Source: an uncultured Eubacteriales bacterium (GTDB taxonomy: Bacteria; Bacillota; Clostridia; Christensenellales; CAG-917). From it: a DNA stretch of 35,156 bases. A program made the position numbers and the translations under genes. The stretch spans positions 1 to 35,156 of the forward strand of contig URNP01000014.1 of the NCBI GenBank assembly GCA_900549225.1. The letters are read 5' to 3'. Below the pieces are notes generated by a model. It made no database searches. It had not been told where the DNA came from and saw nothing but the letters and a program-made list of their open reading frames with translations. Positions 8,160 to 16,177 of this stretch are shown here, in pieces (the stretch's first letter is position 1; every line of letters starts with the position of its first letter).

Positions 8160-9416
8160 ATGATTGATTTGAAATGCATAAAGCAAGTTGACCCCGAACT
8201 CTACGAATCTATGCTCAAAGAACTCGAGCGTCAACAGCATAATATCGAACTTATCGCAAGCGAGAATATCGTATCCGAGGCGGTGCTTGCCGCGGCAGGC
8301 ACTTTTTTGACGAATAAGTACGCTGAGGGTTATCCCTCAAAACGCTATTACGGCGGCTGTGAATACGTCGATATTGCCGAGCAACTGGCTATCGAGCGTG
8401 CGAAGGAATTGTTTGGCGTAAAATACGCGAACGTGCAACCGCACAGCGGTTCAAACGCAAATTTTGCCGCGTATTACGCGCTCCTCAACAGCGGCGATAC
8501 GATTTTGGGTATGACTCTTGCCGAGGGCGGTCATCTTACGCACGGCGCAAAAGTGAATATGAGCGGAAAACTCTTCAATTGCGTCGGGTACGGAATAAAT
8601 CCGCAAACCGAAACTATCGACTACGACGAGGTGCGTGAAATCGCCTTGAAGTGCAAGCCCAAACTCATCGTTGCGGGCGCAAGCGCGTATCCGAGATTTA
8701 TCGACTATAAGAAATTCAGAGAGATTGCGGACGAGGTCGGGGCGTATCTTATGGCGGATATCGCACACGTTGCGGGTATGGTTGCAACGGGATTGCATCC
8801 AAGCCCCGTCGGCTATGCTCACGTGATAACTTCAACCACTCACAAGACCCTCAGAGGCCCTCGCGGCGGGCTTATCCTCTGCGACGACGAGGAGATCGCA
8901 AAGAAGATTAACAAGGCGATTTTCCCCGGAAGTCAGGGCGGTCCGCTCATGCATATCATAGCCGCAAAGGCAGTCGCTTTCAAAGAGGCGTTGTCACCCG
9001 ATTTCAAGACCTATCAGGAGCAAATCCTCAAAAACGCAAAGGCTATGGCGGAAAGACTTATGAAAAGAGGTCTTAGGCTCGTAAGCGGCGGTACGGACAA
9101 CCATATGATGCTCGTCAATCTCGTGGGAAGCGGCGTGAACGGAAAGCAACTCGAAACGTGGCTCGACGAGGCGCATATCACCGTCAATAAAAATTCCGTG
9201 CCCAACGAACCGCTTTCGCCTATGATTACGAGCGGTATAAGGGTTGGTACGCCTGCGGTTACCACAAGAGGCATGAAAGAGGACGATATGATCGAGATCG
9301 CGGATATGATCGCCGATATCGTGCAAAACGGCGAAGGTGCGATCGAAAACGTCAAGGCGCGCGCAATTGCGCTTTGCGATAAATATCCTATCTACAAGGA
9401 CGCCGTGATGCTTTGA
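8160..9416 (+). CDS. glyA: Serine hydroxymethyltransferase
   Basis: PLP enzyme interconverting serine and glycine with transfer of a one-carbon unit to tetrahydrofolate. The product of 418 residues is full length. Seen: ELIASENIVSEAV near the N-terminus, the KYAEGYPSKRYYGG block, and the PLP-lysine motif TTTHKTLRGPRGG near 223-235. AAGGAGGAA precedes the ATG. The 3' end overlaps a convergent gene by about 29 bases, so no room exists for a terminator between them. Confidence 0.98.
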   Translation: MIDLKCIKQVDPELYESMLKELERQQHNIELIASENIVSEAVLAAAGTFLTNKYAEGYPSKRYYGGCEYVDIAEQLAIERAKELFGVKYANVQPHSGSNANFAAYYALLNSGDTILGMTLAEGGHLTHGAKVNMSGKLFNCVGYGINPQTETIDYDEVREIALKCKPKLIVAGASAYPRFIDYKKFREIADEVGAYLMADIAHVAGMVATGLHPSPVGYAHVITSTTHKTLRGPRGGLILCDDEEIAKKINKAIFPGSQGGPLMHIIAAKAVAFKEALSPDFKTYQEQILKNAKAMAERLMKRGLRLVSGGTDNHMMLVNLVGSGVNGKQLETWLDEAHITVNKNSVPNEPLSPMITSGIRVGTPAVTTRGMKEDDMIEIADMIADIVQNGEGAIENVKARAIALCDKYPIYKDAVML

Positions 9417-9951
9417 GAAGCGAATAAAGCGACGAAATAACTTCGTATCCTGCAAACGCAACGGGAGAAAATATCCCTCGTTGCGTTTCTTTTTTGTTCG
9501 AAATAGCGGCAGTATCGGCTGAATTTTTCGCGATTTCGGATTTTTCGTTTGCGGGTTGCTCACTGCAAGCGCAGTTTGCGCTTTGAGCGGTTTCTCGGTG
9601 AGATTCGGGTTTCGGCTTTTGCATAAGCGACATAAAGAGGGGGAGCATTGACGATATATCCGCTTTGCCGCCTTGCATGCCGCTAAGAAGCGCAAGCATC
9701 GGATTTTGCGAGGACAGGCTCTTTATGAAATCGGTTTTTGGATCGGTCGGCTCGGAATTGCCCGAAAAATCGAGCCGTATTTGCTCGCCTATGCCGTTTT
9801 GGAGCGTAAAAGCCGACTTTCCAATAGATTTATCGTCACGCGCTTGCATATGCGTGTTTTGCGCCTCCTGTGGCTTTTGAGGAGGTTTTGCGTCGCCGTT
9901 TTTCTGCATCATCTGCATAAGCATCGAGATTGCGTTCATATCCAAATTCAT
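9388..9951 (-). CDS. Hypothetical Met/Gln-rich protein
   Basis: Not recognised. The protein is 187 residues from the ATG at 9951, chosen because AAGGTGG lies just upstream; an ATG at 9939 is the alternative and 9972 would be longer. The N-terminus is methionine-rich (about MNLDMNAISMLMQMMQ), the middle has a hydrophobic, methionine-rich stretch (NPMLALLSGMQGG ... MLPLFMSLMQ), the rest is polar and probably disordered with two cysteines close together. The C-terminus (FAGYEVISSLYSLL) could be a short helix. No signal peptide. It is divergent from the 99-residue gene at 10009 with 57 bases between, so both may share control. Codon use matches its neighbours. Confidence 0.65.
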   Translation of the reverse strand: MNLDMNAISMLMQMMQKNGDAKPPQKPQEAQNTHMQARDDKSIGKSAFTLQNGIGEQIRLDFSGNSEPTDPKTDFIKSLSSQNPMLALLSGMQGGKADISSMLPLFMSLMQKPKPESHRETAQSANCACSEQPANEKSEIAKNSADTAAISNKKETQRGIFSPVAFAGYEVISSLYSLLKASRRPCR

Positions 9952-10008
9952 ATTCCACCTTGTCACAACCATTTTATGCGCTCATATATTGAATGTGCGG
10001 AGGAATTT

Positions 10009-10308
10009 ATGAATTTTTACGACTTCAACGGAATGAGCGACGGCTCGCAAGGCGGTCAAAACGGCGGATATAAAGTTAATTGCGGCGGGCAGAGGGAAAG
10101 TCAATCCTTCGAGGAAAAGTTCGCTTCGTTCGCGCAAAAAAGCGAAGAAGAGTTGACGGCGCAATTACTCGAGTCGGCAAAGCGTATGAAAGCGCAGGGG
10201 AGTTTCGACTCGCAAGCGCTCGAAAATCTGTATAACACCGCTTATCCCATGCTCAACGACGCGCAAAGACAGCGTATGAGAAGCATCATCGATATGCTCA
10301 AAAACTAG
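10009..10308 (+). CDS. Hypothetical small protein upstream of subtilase
   Basis: Not recognised. 99 residues, starting at the ATG at 10009 with a perfect-looking CGGAGGA site eight bases before it. The first third is Gly/Gln/Asn-rich (about residues 8-30) and probably disordered; the rest is predicted helical and charged, ending in a helix-rich segment (NDAQRQRMRSIIDMLKN). It ends ten bases before the subtilase start, so the two are probably one operon. A substrate, chaperone or inhibitor role toward the protease is possible but unsupported. Confidence 0.7.
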   Translation: MNFYDFNGMSDGSQGGQNGGYKVNCGGQRESQSFEEKFASFAQKSEEELTAQLLESAKRMKAQGSFDSQALENLYNTAYPMLNDAQRQRMRSIIDMLKN

Positions 10309-10318
10309 TCGAGGCGGT

Positions 10319-11455
10319 ATGGATAAGATTGACGCGCGCATTATCGAACAACTCAAAAACGCAAACAAAATAAGCGGCGGAATCGTCAAAACGCTCGAAA
10401 ACGGCGAGGATAGGGCGGACGCGCTCGTAAGGGTGCGAAATCCGCTACAACTAGGGCTGTTGGAGCGAAACTTCGACGTCGTGGCAAGTTATCCGTTTAT
10501 CCGCTCCGTCGGCATAAAATGCGGACTTAAAGAGGCGATAAGCCTTGAGAGAATGAACGAGGTGGAATACGTTTTTGCGCAAAGCAAAGCGTTTACGCTC
10601 GACGACGATAAAAGTGACTATAATAACGGTTTTCGATATTCTAACCGCTCGTTTTATCCTATCCCGACGTTTGACGATACGCTTGACGGAAGGGGCGTGA
10701 CACTGTGCGTGATGGATACGGGCGTGTCACTGCATATGGATTTGTCCGTGCCGAAAAACAGAGTTATAGGAGCGGTGGATTTTGTCAACGGAGAGAAATA
10801 CGCCTACGACGATAACGGTCACGGAACTTTCGTTGCGGGAGTTGCCGCAGGGAACGGAACGCTGTCGGCAAAAGGCGTGAGGGGCGTTGCTCCGATGGCA
10901 AACGTGCTGTCCGTCAAAGTGATAGAGAAAAAGGGGGAGAGCGGCACGTTCAAGATCCTCGACGGTATGCAGTGGCTGTTTGACAATTTCAGACAGTACG
11001 GCGTGCGCGTGGTGTGTATGAGTTTCGGCGCAGAGCCTCTCGATTACGCCGATCCGCTCAAAATCGGTGCGGAAATGCTGTCGAGGAGCGGACTTATCGT
11101 GGTTGCGGCGGCAGGAAACAGTGGCGAAAATTCGCTCAAATCACCTGCAATCAGCAACGAGGTGATTGCCGTTGGCGCTGTCGACGAGCAAAACAATATC
11201 GCAAAATTTTCGTCGAGAGGAAGTTATAAGGGAATCAAACGCCCCGACGTGTACTGCCTCGGCACGAATGTGAGGGGGATTAAAGTCGGGGGAGCGTATT
11301 CGAGTATGAGCGGAACGTCGGTTGCCGCTCCGTACGTTGCTGGGGCGTGCTGTCTGCTTTGCCAAAAGTATAGCAAAATCACGCCGTTTCAAGCAAAAAA
11401 CGCTATTCTAAACGCCTCAATCGATATAAACGGAACGAAGATATTTAGTTTGTGA
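10319..11455 (+). CDS. Subtilisin-like serine protease (S8), intracellular type
   Basis: Serine endopeptidase of 378 residues. Catalytic triad is intact: Asp133 in VMDTGV, His168 in DNGHGTFVAG, Ser334 in SGTSVAAP, with oxyanion Asn267 in AAAGNSG. There is no signal peptide; the first ~115 residues look like a short propeptide or N-terminal extension rather than a secretion signal, so it resembles intracellular subtilases of the IspA/AprX kind. GAGGCGG precedes the ATG. It follows the 99-residue gene closely. Downstream is a degenerate tandem repeat and the convergent desulfurase-like gene. Confidence 0.92.
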   Translation: MDKIDARIIEQLKNANKISGGIVKTLENGEDRADALVRVRNPLQLGLLERNFDVVASYPFIRSVGIKCGLKEAISLERMNEVEYVFAQSKAFTLDDDKSDYNNGFRYSNRSFYPIPTFDDTLDGRGVTLCVMDTGVSLHMDLSVPKNRVIGAVDFVNGEKYAYDDNGHGTFVAGVAAGNGTLSAKGVRGVAPMANVLSVKVIEKKGESGTFKILDGMQWLFDNFRQYGVRVVCMSFGAEPLDYADPLKIGAEMLSRSGLIVVAAAGNSGENSLKSPAISNEVIAVGAVDEQNNIAKFSSRGSYKGIKRPDVYCLGTNVRGIKVGGAYSSMSGTSVAAPYVAGACCLLCQKYSKITPFQAKNAILNASIDINGTKIFSL

Positions 11456-11513
11456 ATTAACGAATTGCGGAATCGGAAGTAAAAGCGCAGAAAGCGGTTT
11501 TATAGAGTTGAGC

Positions 11514-11590
11514 GAAAACGCCGTTCCCCAAAAACACTGTTCCCAAAAACGCCGTTCCACAACAGCGCGTTTCAAAAAACGCCGTTCTTA
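11514..11590 (+). repeat. Degenerate ~15-16-base tandem repeat
   Basis: About five imperfect units of the form AAAAACGCCGTTCCC: seen at 11514, 11530, 11545, 11560 (most diverged) and 11573. It lies between the convergent ends of the subtilase and the desulfurase-like gene. No spacers of constant length and no palindromic unit, so it is a minisatellite rather than CRISPR. Confidence 0.75.
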
Positions 11591-11632
11591 ATCTTTAGAG
11601 AGATACGAGTGATATGAAAGTTGCAAAGAGAT

Positions 11633-12760
11633 TCAGGCTTTAAGTTCGCGCATTATGCGCTCGACGCAAGAGACGAAGTATGCGATTTCGCCGTCGGTGG
11701 TGTCGCAACCGACGCTTGCTCTGACGCCGCCTTGCAACGTCGTGCCCAAAGTTTTGTGAACGAGCGGCGCGCAGTGTATGCCTCCGCGCACGCATACGCC
11801 GTACTCGTTGAGTTTGTCGGCAACGAAGCCGCTGTCCGCATCACGCAGATTGAAGCAAACCACGCCCACTTGCGAATTGTGACCGTAGACGGTTGCGCCT
11901 GCGTTTTCGAGCGAATAAATGATCGTTTTGGTCATTCTATCAACGTTTTTTCGTATTCTCGGCAGATTGTCGAACGTCCATTTAGCACCTTGGTGCAGTG
12001 CGCATATGCCGCCCGAAAACAGCGTTCCCGCTTCGTAAGATTCGGGCATTTGAAGGTCGGGGAGAAGTTCGTTCGATGACGTGCCCGTGCCGCCGTATAG
12101 CAACGGTTTGAGCGGAACGTCGTCTTTGACGATAAGAAAACCCGTGCCTTGCACGCCGTGAAGTCCTTTATGCCCGGGGCATGCAAGCATACTTATTCCG
12201 CTTTCTTTCATATTTATCGGAATTAGCGGCACACTTTGCGCTCCGTCCACGATGAGAATCGTGCCGTGTTTTTGACTGATTTCGGTTATACTTTGCATAT
12301 CGCAAACCGCTCCCGTGACGTTGCACGCGCCGCCGAAAACCATTATATCCGCACCTTGAGCATAGACTTCGACGTCTTTTGGATCGATACGACCGTCGTG
12401 ACGTGCTTTGACGATTTGAAGAGATATTTTCTTTTGACTTTCGAGCAGGAAGAGAGGGCGCAACACGGAATTGTGTTCGTTGGTGCTCGTCACCACTTTT
12501 TCGCCGCCTTTTATAAGTCCGAAAAGCGCAAGATTGAGCGCTTCGGTGCAGTTTTTGGTGAATACGAGAGAATAACCATCGCTCGCTCCAACCGCAGATA
12601 AAAGATAATCTCTGCACTTTTGTATGCGCACGCTTTTGTCCACGGCTTCGTCGTGCCCGCCTCGTCCGCTGTTTGCCGAGTGAGTTACGTCAAAAAGCAG
12701 AGCGTCTATCGCGCTTTTGGGCTTGAATCTTGAAGTTGCGGCGTTGTCGAGATATACCAT
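11633..12760 (-). CDS. Cysteine desulfurase-family aminotransferase (class V)
   Basis: PLP enzyme of 375 residues. The start MVYLDNAAT is typical of NifS/IscS-type enzymes; AAGGA precedes the ATG. Seen: TEALNLAL PLP-phosphate region near 72-79, NEHNS at 94-98, aspartate in VDGAQS (172), the Schiff-base lysine in PGHKGLHG (198) and a cysteine in RGGIHCAP (330). The HxxP-like C-terminal context resembles the TIGR01977 subgroup rather than IscS, whose substrate is not firmly known. The divergent neighbour encodes a DUF3343 protein, a family annotated as a putative Se/S carrier, supporting a role in handling sulfur or selenium. Confidence 0.9.
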   Translation of the reverse strand: MVYLDNAATSRFKPKSAIDALLFDVTHSANSGRGGHDEAVDKSVRIQKCRDYLLSAVGASDGYSLVFTKNCTEALNLALFGLIKGGEKVVTSTNEHNSVLRPLFLLESQKKISLQIVKARHDGRIDPKDVEVYAQGADIMVFGGACNVTGAVCDMQSITEISQKHGTILIVDGAQSVPLIPINMKESGISMLACPGHKGLHGVQGTGFLIVKDDVPLKPLLYGGTGTSSNELLPDLQMPESYEAGTLFSGGICALHQGAKWTFDNLPRIRKNVDRMTKTIIYSLENAGATVYGHNSQVGVVCFNLRDADSGFVADKLNEYGVCVRGGIHCAPLVHKTLGTTLQGGVRASVGCDTTDGEIAYFVSCVERIMRELKA

Positions 12761-12862
12761 TTTTTGTCCTTATCTATGCAACTTATGCGATTTTGCACGA
12801 AAAATGTGTATGAACAATATATTAAAATCGAGAGCGGTTACATATATTTTCGGAGGGGATTT

Positions 12863-13111
12863 ATGAGAGAATTTTTCGTTGCGTTCCGCTCGCGCGCCGA
12901 CGCCGTGCGATTCTATGAGGAACTTGCCTCGTATCACGTTTCGGGCAAACTGATCAACACTCCGTCCTCGGCAAAGGTTGGGTGCGGATTGTCCGTGAAA
13001 CTTTTTGCCAAGGATATGCAACAGGCAAAGGTCGTGTTGCAAAGGGGAAGATACTCATCCGCTATCGGTTTTTTCTATTTCGGCACGAGCGGAAACGCTA
13101 TAAGACTTTGA
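12863..13111 (+). CDS. DUF3343 protein, putative Se/S carrier
   Basis: 82 residues, from the ATG at 12863 preceded by CGGAGGGG. The family's characteristic cysteine-glycine motif is present at Cys41 (KVGCGLSVKL). The family is thought to carry sulfur or selenium on this cysteine; that function is from annotation, not shown here. Gene order with the divergent desulfurase-like enzyme (102 bases between starts) suggests a donor-carrier pair. The intergenic region has a TTGCAC but only a poorly spaced TATATT. Confidence 0.82.
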   Translation: MREFFVAFRSRADAVRFYEELASYHVSGKLINTPSSAKVGCGLSVKLFAKDMQQAKVVLQRGRYSSAIGFFYFGTSGNAIRL

Positions 13112-13131
13112 AAGTATCAAACCGCTCTCGC

Positions 13132-13163
13132 TTGCAAAAGCGTGCATATGCGCACTTTTGCAA
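13132..13163 (+). other. Strong hairpin downstream of the DUF3343 gene
   Basis: TTGCAAAAG (13132-13140) pairs with CTTTTGCAA (13155-13163), extended inward by GTGC / GCGC with one wobble. No T-run follows, so it may be a processing or stability structure. Confidence 0.6.
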
Positions 13164-13182
13164 ATGAGAATACTCCGAGTGA

Positions 13183-13208
13183 AAAACGACTGTAATTACG
13201 GTCGTTTT
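13183..13208 (+). terminator. Rho-independent-like terminator after the DUF3343 gene
   Basis: AAAACGAC (13183-13190) pairs with GTCGTTTT (13201-13208); the interior GTAATTAC is itself palindromic, so nearly the whole 26 bases pair. The 3' T-run is only four long. An AT-rich stretch at 13213-13238 resembles the head of an R2 repeat. Confidence 0.6.
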
Positions 13209-13261
13209 GCGGATTAATAATTATTCAATTATTATTTCTTTCCGTTTATGGCTCAACGCTC

Positions 13262-13290
13262 TTGCAAAAAACGACGAATTATGCAATAAT
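13262..13290 (+). promoter_or_regulatory. Promoter of nth, predicted to give a leaderless mRNA
   Basis: TTGCAA (13262-13267), 17-base spacer, AATAAT (13285-13290) with a TGC extended -10. The -10 ends seven bases before the nth ATG, so the expected start is at or next to the ATG. There is no Shine-Dalgarno sequence. Confidence 0.6.
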
Positions 13291-13297
13291 CGAAAAT

Positions 13298-13957
13298 ATG
13301 ACGGAAGATAATAAGAAAATATACGAATTGCTCGATGAAATGCACTACGACGCGGACTGCGAGTTGAATTTCGACTCGCCTTTTGAGTTGCTCGTGGCGG
13401 TGGTGCTGTCTGCGCAATGCACGGACAAGAGAGTAAACCAGGTCACGAGCGAACTTTTCAAAATCGCTTCGACGCCGCAGGACTTCGTGAATATGGACGT
13501 CGAGGAACTTGAAAAACATATATTTTCTTGCGGATTCTATCATAATAAGGCAAGGGCGATAAAGAGCCTGAGCCAAAGCGTGCTGGATATGGGCGGTATG
13601 CCGACGACTCGCGACGAACTTATGAAACTTCGAGGCGTCGGACGAAAGACGGCAAACGTCGTTGCGGCGGTTGCGTACGGAGAAAACGCCATTGCTGTGG
13701 ACACTCACGTTTTCAGAGTCGCAAATCGCATAGGTATTGCGCACGCAAAGACTCCCGAACAGACCGAAAACGCGCTTATGCAGGCGTTTGACGAGAATCT
13801 TTGGTCGCATCTGCATCACTTGCTCATCTTCCACGGCAGATATACCTGCCACTCGCAACGCCCCGAATGCGACAAGTGCCTCGTGAGAGAATACTGCGAA
13901 TATTATAGGAAAATCACGTCGGGTGAACCGATTGAAAGAAAAAATGAAAACGTATGA
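13298..13957 (+). CDS. nth: Endonuclease III
   Basis: Base-excision-repair glycosylase/AP lyase for oxidised pyrimidines. 219 residues from the ATG at 13298; an in-frame TTG upstream is rejected because it coincides with the -35. Helix-hairpin-helix LRGVGRKTANVV with catalytic Lys117, catalytic Asp135 in VDTHVFR, and the [4Fe-4S] ligands Cys184-x6-Cys191-x2-Cys194-x5-Cys200 are all present. Full length. The 3' end overlaps nfnA by 14 bases, so the genes are likely cotranscribed. Confidence 0.97.
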   Translation: MTEDNKKIYELLDEMHYDADCELNFDSPFELLVAVVLSAQCTDKRVNQVTSELFKIASTPQDFVNMDVEELEKHIFSCGFYHNKARAIKSLSQSVLDMGGMPTTRDELMKLRGVGRKTANVVAAVAYGENAIAVDTHVFRVANRIGIAHAKTPEQTENALMQAFDENLWSHLHHLLIFHGRYTCHSQRPECDKCLVREYCEYYRKITSGEPIERKNENV

Positions 13958-14777
13958 GATAGTGTCAAAAAAGCGCCTTGCGCCAAACGTGAACGAGTAC
14001 GTCGTTTACGCTCCGCTCGTGGCAAAGCATTGCCTTGCGGGGCAGTTCGTCATACTCCGCGTGGATAGCGACGGCGAGAGAGTTCCGTTTACGATTTGCG
14101 ATTATTCAAGAGAAAACGGCACGGTGTCGATTATGGTGCAAGAGGTGGGATATACCACGGCAAAACTCGCGCTTCTTGACGAGGGCGACGCTCTTTGCGA
14201 TTTCGTAGGTCCGCTCGGCAATCCTACCGATTTGTCGGCGTACGAGAATATTTGTCTCGTGGGAGGCGGCATAGGTTCGGCGGTCATTTATCCGCAAGCG
14301 AAGCAACTTTTTGCAAGCAATAAGCCTGCCGACGTGATTCTCGGCGCGAGAAACGAGAATTTGCTTATGTATCTCGACGAGTTCGAGGCGAACTCCAAGG
14401 GGCTTTATATCGTCACCGACGACGGCTCGAAAGGCGAAAAAGGATTCGTCACCGATATGCTCAAAAAACTCGTTGAGGGCGGAAAAAAATACGATTGCGT
14501 GTTTGCGGTAGGTCCGCTTCCGATGATGAGGGCGGTTTGCAATCTCACCAAAAACCTCGGTATTCGCACTATCGTGAGTATGAACTCGCTGATGGTGGAC
14601 GGCACGGGTATGTGCGCTTGCTGTAGACTCACCGTCAATTCTCAAATCAAATACGCTTGCATCGACGGGCCCGAATTCGACGGTCACGCCGTGGATTTCG
14701 ACGAGGCTATCGCAAGAAGCAGAACTTATATAAAGGAAGAAAAGGATCACCTTTGCAATCTGAGGAGGGATATATGA
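13944..14777 (+). CDS. nfnA: NfnA: ferredoxin-NADP+ reductase small subunit (FAD / 2Fe-2S)
   Basis: Small subunit of the flavin-bifurcating NADH-dependent ferredoxin:NADP+ oxidoreductase, related to dihydroorotate dehydrogenase electron-transfer subunits. The 277-residue protein starts at the ATG at 13944 (MKTYEIVSKK); an in-frame GTG 21 bases earlier is possible. FAD domain in the first ~95 residues, NAD-binding GGGIGSAVIYP near 109-119, and a C-terminal cysteine cluster (GMCACCRLTV ... YACIDGPEF) for [2Fe-2S]. Its stop overlaps the nfnB start (ATGA), the standard NfnAB arrangement. Confidence 0.93.
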   Translation: MKTYEIVSKKRLAPNVNEYVVYAPLVAKHCLAGQFVILRVDSDGERVPFTICDYSRENGTVSIMVQEVGYTTAKLALLDEGDALCDFVGPLGNPTDLSAYENICLVGGGIGSAVIYPQAKQLFASNKPADVILGARNENLLMYLDEFEANSKGLYIVTDDGSKGEKGFVTDMLKKLVEGGKKYDCVFAVGPLPMMRAVCNLTKNLGIRTIVSMNSLMVDGTGMCACCRLTVNSQIKYACIDGPEFDGHAVDFDEAIARSRTYIKEEKDHLCNLRRDI

Positions 14778-16141
14778 TAGAACCAAGACACAGTATGCCG
14801 TCTCAATCCGCAGAGGAAAGAATCCGCAATTTCGACGAGGTTGCGCTCGGATATACGCCGCAAATAGCAAAGGAAGAGGCAGATAGATGCCTCAATTGCA
14901 AGAATGCGCCGTGCATGAGCGGTTGCCCCGTGGGCGTGCATATCCCCGATTTTATCGCGTGCGTAAAGAAGGGCGATATCGAGGGTGCGTATCGCACTCT
15001 CAAAAAGGATAACAATCTGCCTGCCGTATGCGGAAGAGTGTGTCCGCAAGAGAATCAATGCGAAAAGCATTGCGTGCGCAAGGATAAACTCGGCGGTAGC
15101 GTGGCGATAGGCAATCTCGAACGCTACGTTGCAGACTACGCCGCAAAAAACGGCTTCGAAGAGACCGAGCCTTCCGCAAAAATCGACAGGAGAGTTGCGG
15201 TCGTCGGCTCAGGACCTGCGTCGCTGTCTTGCGCGTCAGACCTCGCAAGAGCGGGCGTTGACGTCACTATGTTCGAGGCTTTGCACGAAGCGGGCGGCGT
15301 GCTTGTGTACGGTATTCCCGAATTCAGACTGCCAAAAAGCGTCGTGAAAGAGGAAATCGACAAGGTTTGCGCTCTCGGCGTGAAAATCGAAAAGAACGTC
15401 GTCGTCGGAAAAACTATTTTTATCGACGAGTTGCTCTTCGAGTACGACGCTGTGTTTATAGGCACGGGCGCAGGCGTTCCGATGCTCCTTAAAATCAAGG
15501 GCGAAAACCTCAACGGAGTGTACTCCGCAAACGAGTACCTCACGAGAATCAACCTTATGAAAGCCTATAAGGAAGGCTCTGCAACGCCCGTAAAACGCGG
15601 GAAAAACGTGGTCGTGGTCGGCGCAGGCAACGTCGCTATGGACAGCGCGAGAACCGCGGTGCGTATGGGTGCAAACGTCAAACTCGTTTACCGCAGAGGC
15701 AGAGAGGAAATGCCGGCAAGAAAGGAAGAAATCAATCACGCCGAAGAAGAGGGCGTCGAGTTTTTGCTCTTGGCAAATCCCGTCGAAATCGTCGGCGACG
15801 AGCAAGGCAACGTTTGCAAGGTCAGGTGCGTAAGAATGGAACTCGGAGAGCCCGATTCAAGCGGAAGAAGAAGCCCGATTCCAATCGAGGGAAGCGAGTT
15901 CGATATAGAGTGCGACGAGGTTATCGTGGCTCTCGGAACTACGCCCAATCCCATCATCAAACGCAGTATGCCTTCTCTTGAAATCGGCAAAAAAGGCACT
16001 ATAACCGCAGACGAAAACGGACTTACCAATATTGCGCGCCTTTACGTCGGCGGCGACGCCATGACGGGTGCGGCTACCGTTATTCTCGCTATGGGCGCAG
16101 GAAAACGCAGTGCAAAGGCTATCGTAGAATCCTTCAAATAA
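14774..16141 (+). CDS. nfnB: NfnB: glutamate-synthase-small-subunit-like oxidoreductase
   Basis: Large subunit of NfnAB (annotated elsewhere as gltA or NADPH-dependent glutamate synthase). 455 residues from the ATG at 14774, with GAGGAGGG just upstream. The N-terminal Fe-S domain has cysteines in CLNCKNAPCMSGCPV and CGRVCPQENQCEKHC; then an FAD-binding GSGPASLSCASDLA near 140 and an NADP-binding GAGNVAMDSA near 283. No glutamate synthase large subunit is nearby, and the coupling to nfnA favours the bifurcating function: interconverting NADH, NADPH and reduced ferredoxin in an anaerobe. Confidence 0.93.
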   Translation: MIEPRHSMPSQSAEERIRNFDEVALGYTPQIAKEEADRCLNCKNAPCMSGCPVGVHIPDFIACVKKGDIEGAYRTLKKDNNLPAVCGRVCPQENQCEKHCVRKDKLGGSVAIGNLERYVADYAAKNGFEETEPSAKIDRRVAVVGSGPASLSCASDLARAGVDVTMFEALHEAGGVLVYGIPEFRLPKSVVKEEIDKVCALGVKIEKNVVVGKTIFIDELLFEYDAVFIGTGAGVPMLLKIKGENLNGVYSANEYLTRINLMKAYKEGSATPVKRGKNVVVVGAGNVAMDSARTAVRMGANVKLVYRRGREEMPARKEEINHAEEEGVEFLLLANPVEIVGDEQGNVCKVRCVRMELGEPDSSGRRSPIPIEGSEFDIECDEVIVALGTTPNPIIKRSMPSLEIGKKGTITADENGLTNIARLYVGGDAMTGAATVILAMGAGKRSAKAIVESFK

Positions 16142-16177
16142 ACGGCAAAATATCATCAATACACCAAAGAGGCAAAT

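Noticed and set aside
13262..13297. TTG start giving a 12-residue N-terminal extension of Nth
   Set aside because: The TTG is the first part of the -35 hexamer, so it would lie upstream of the predicted transcription start.
14774..16141. Glutamate synthase small subunit as function
   Set aside because: No large subunit gene nearby, and ATGA coupling to nfnA matches the NfnAB complex better.
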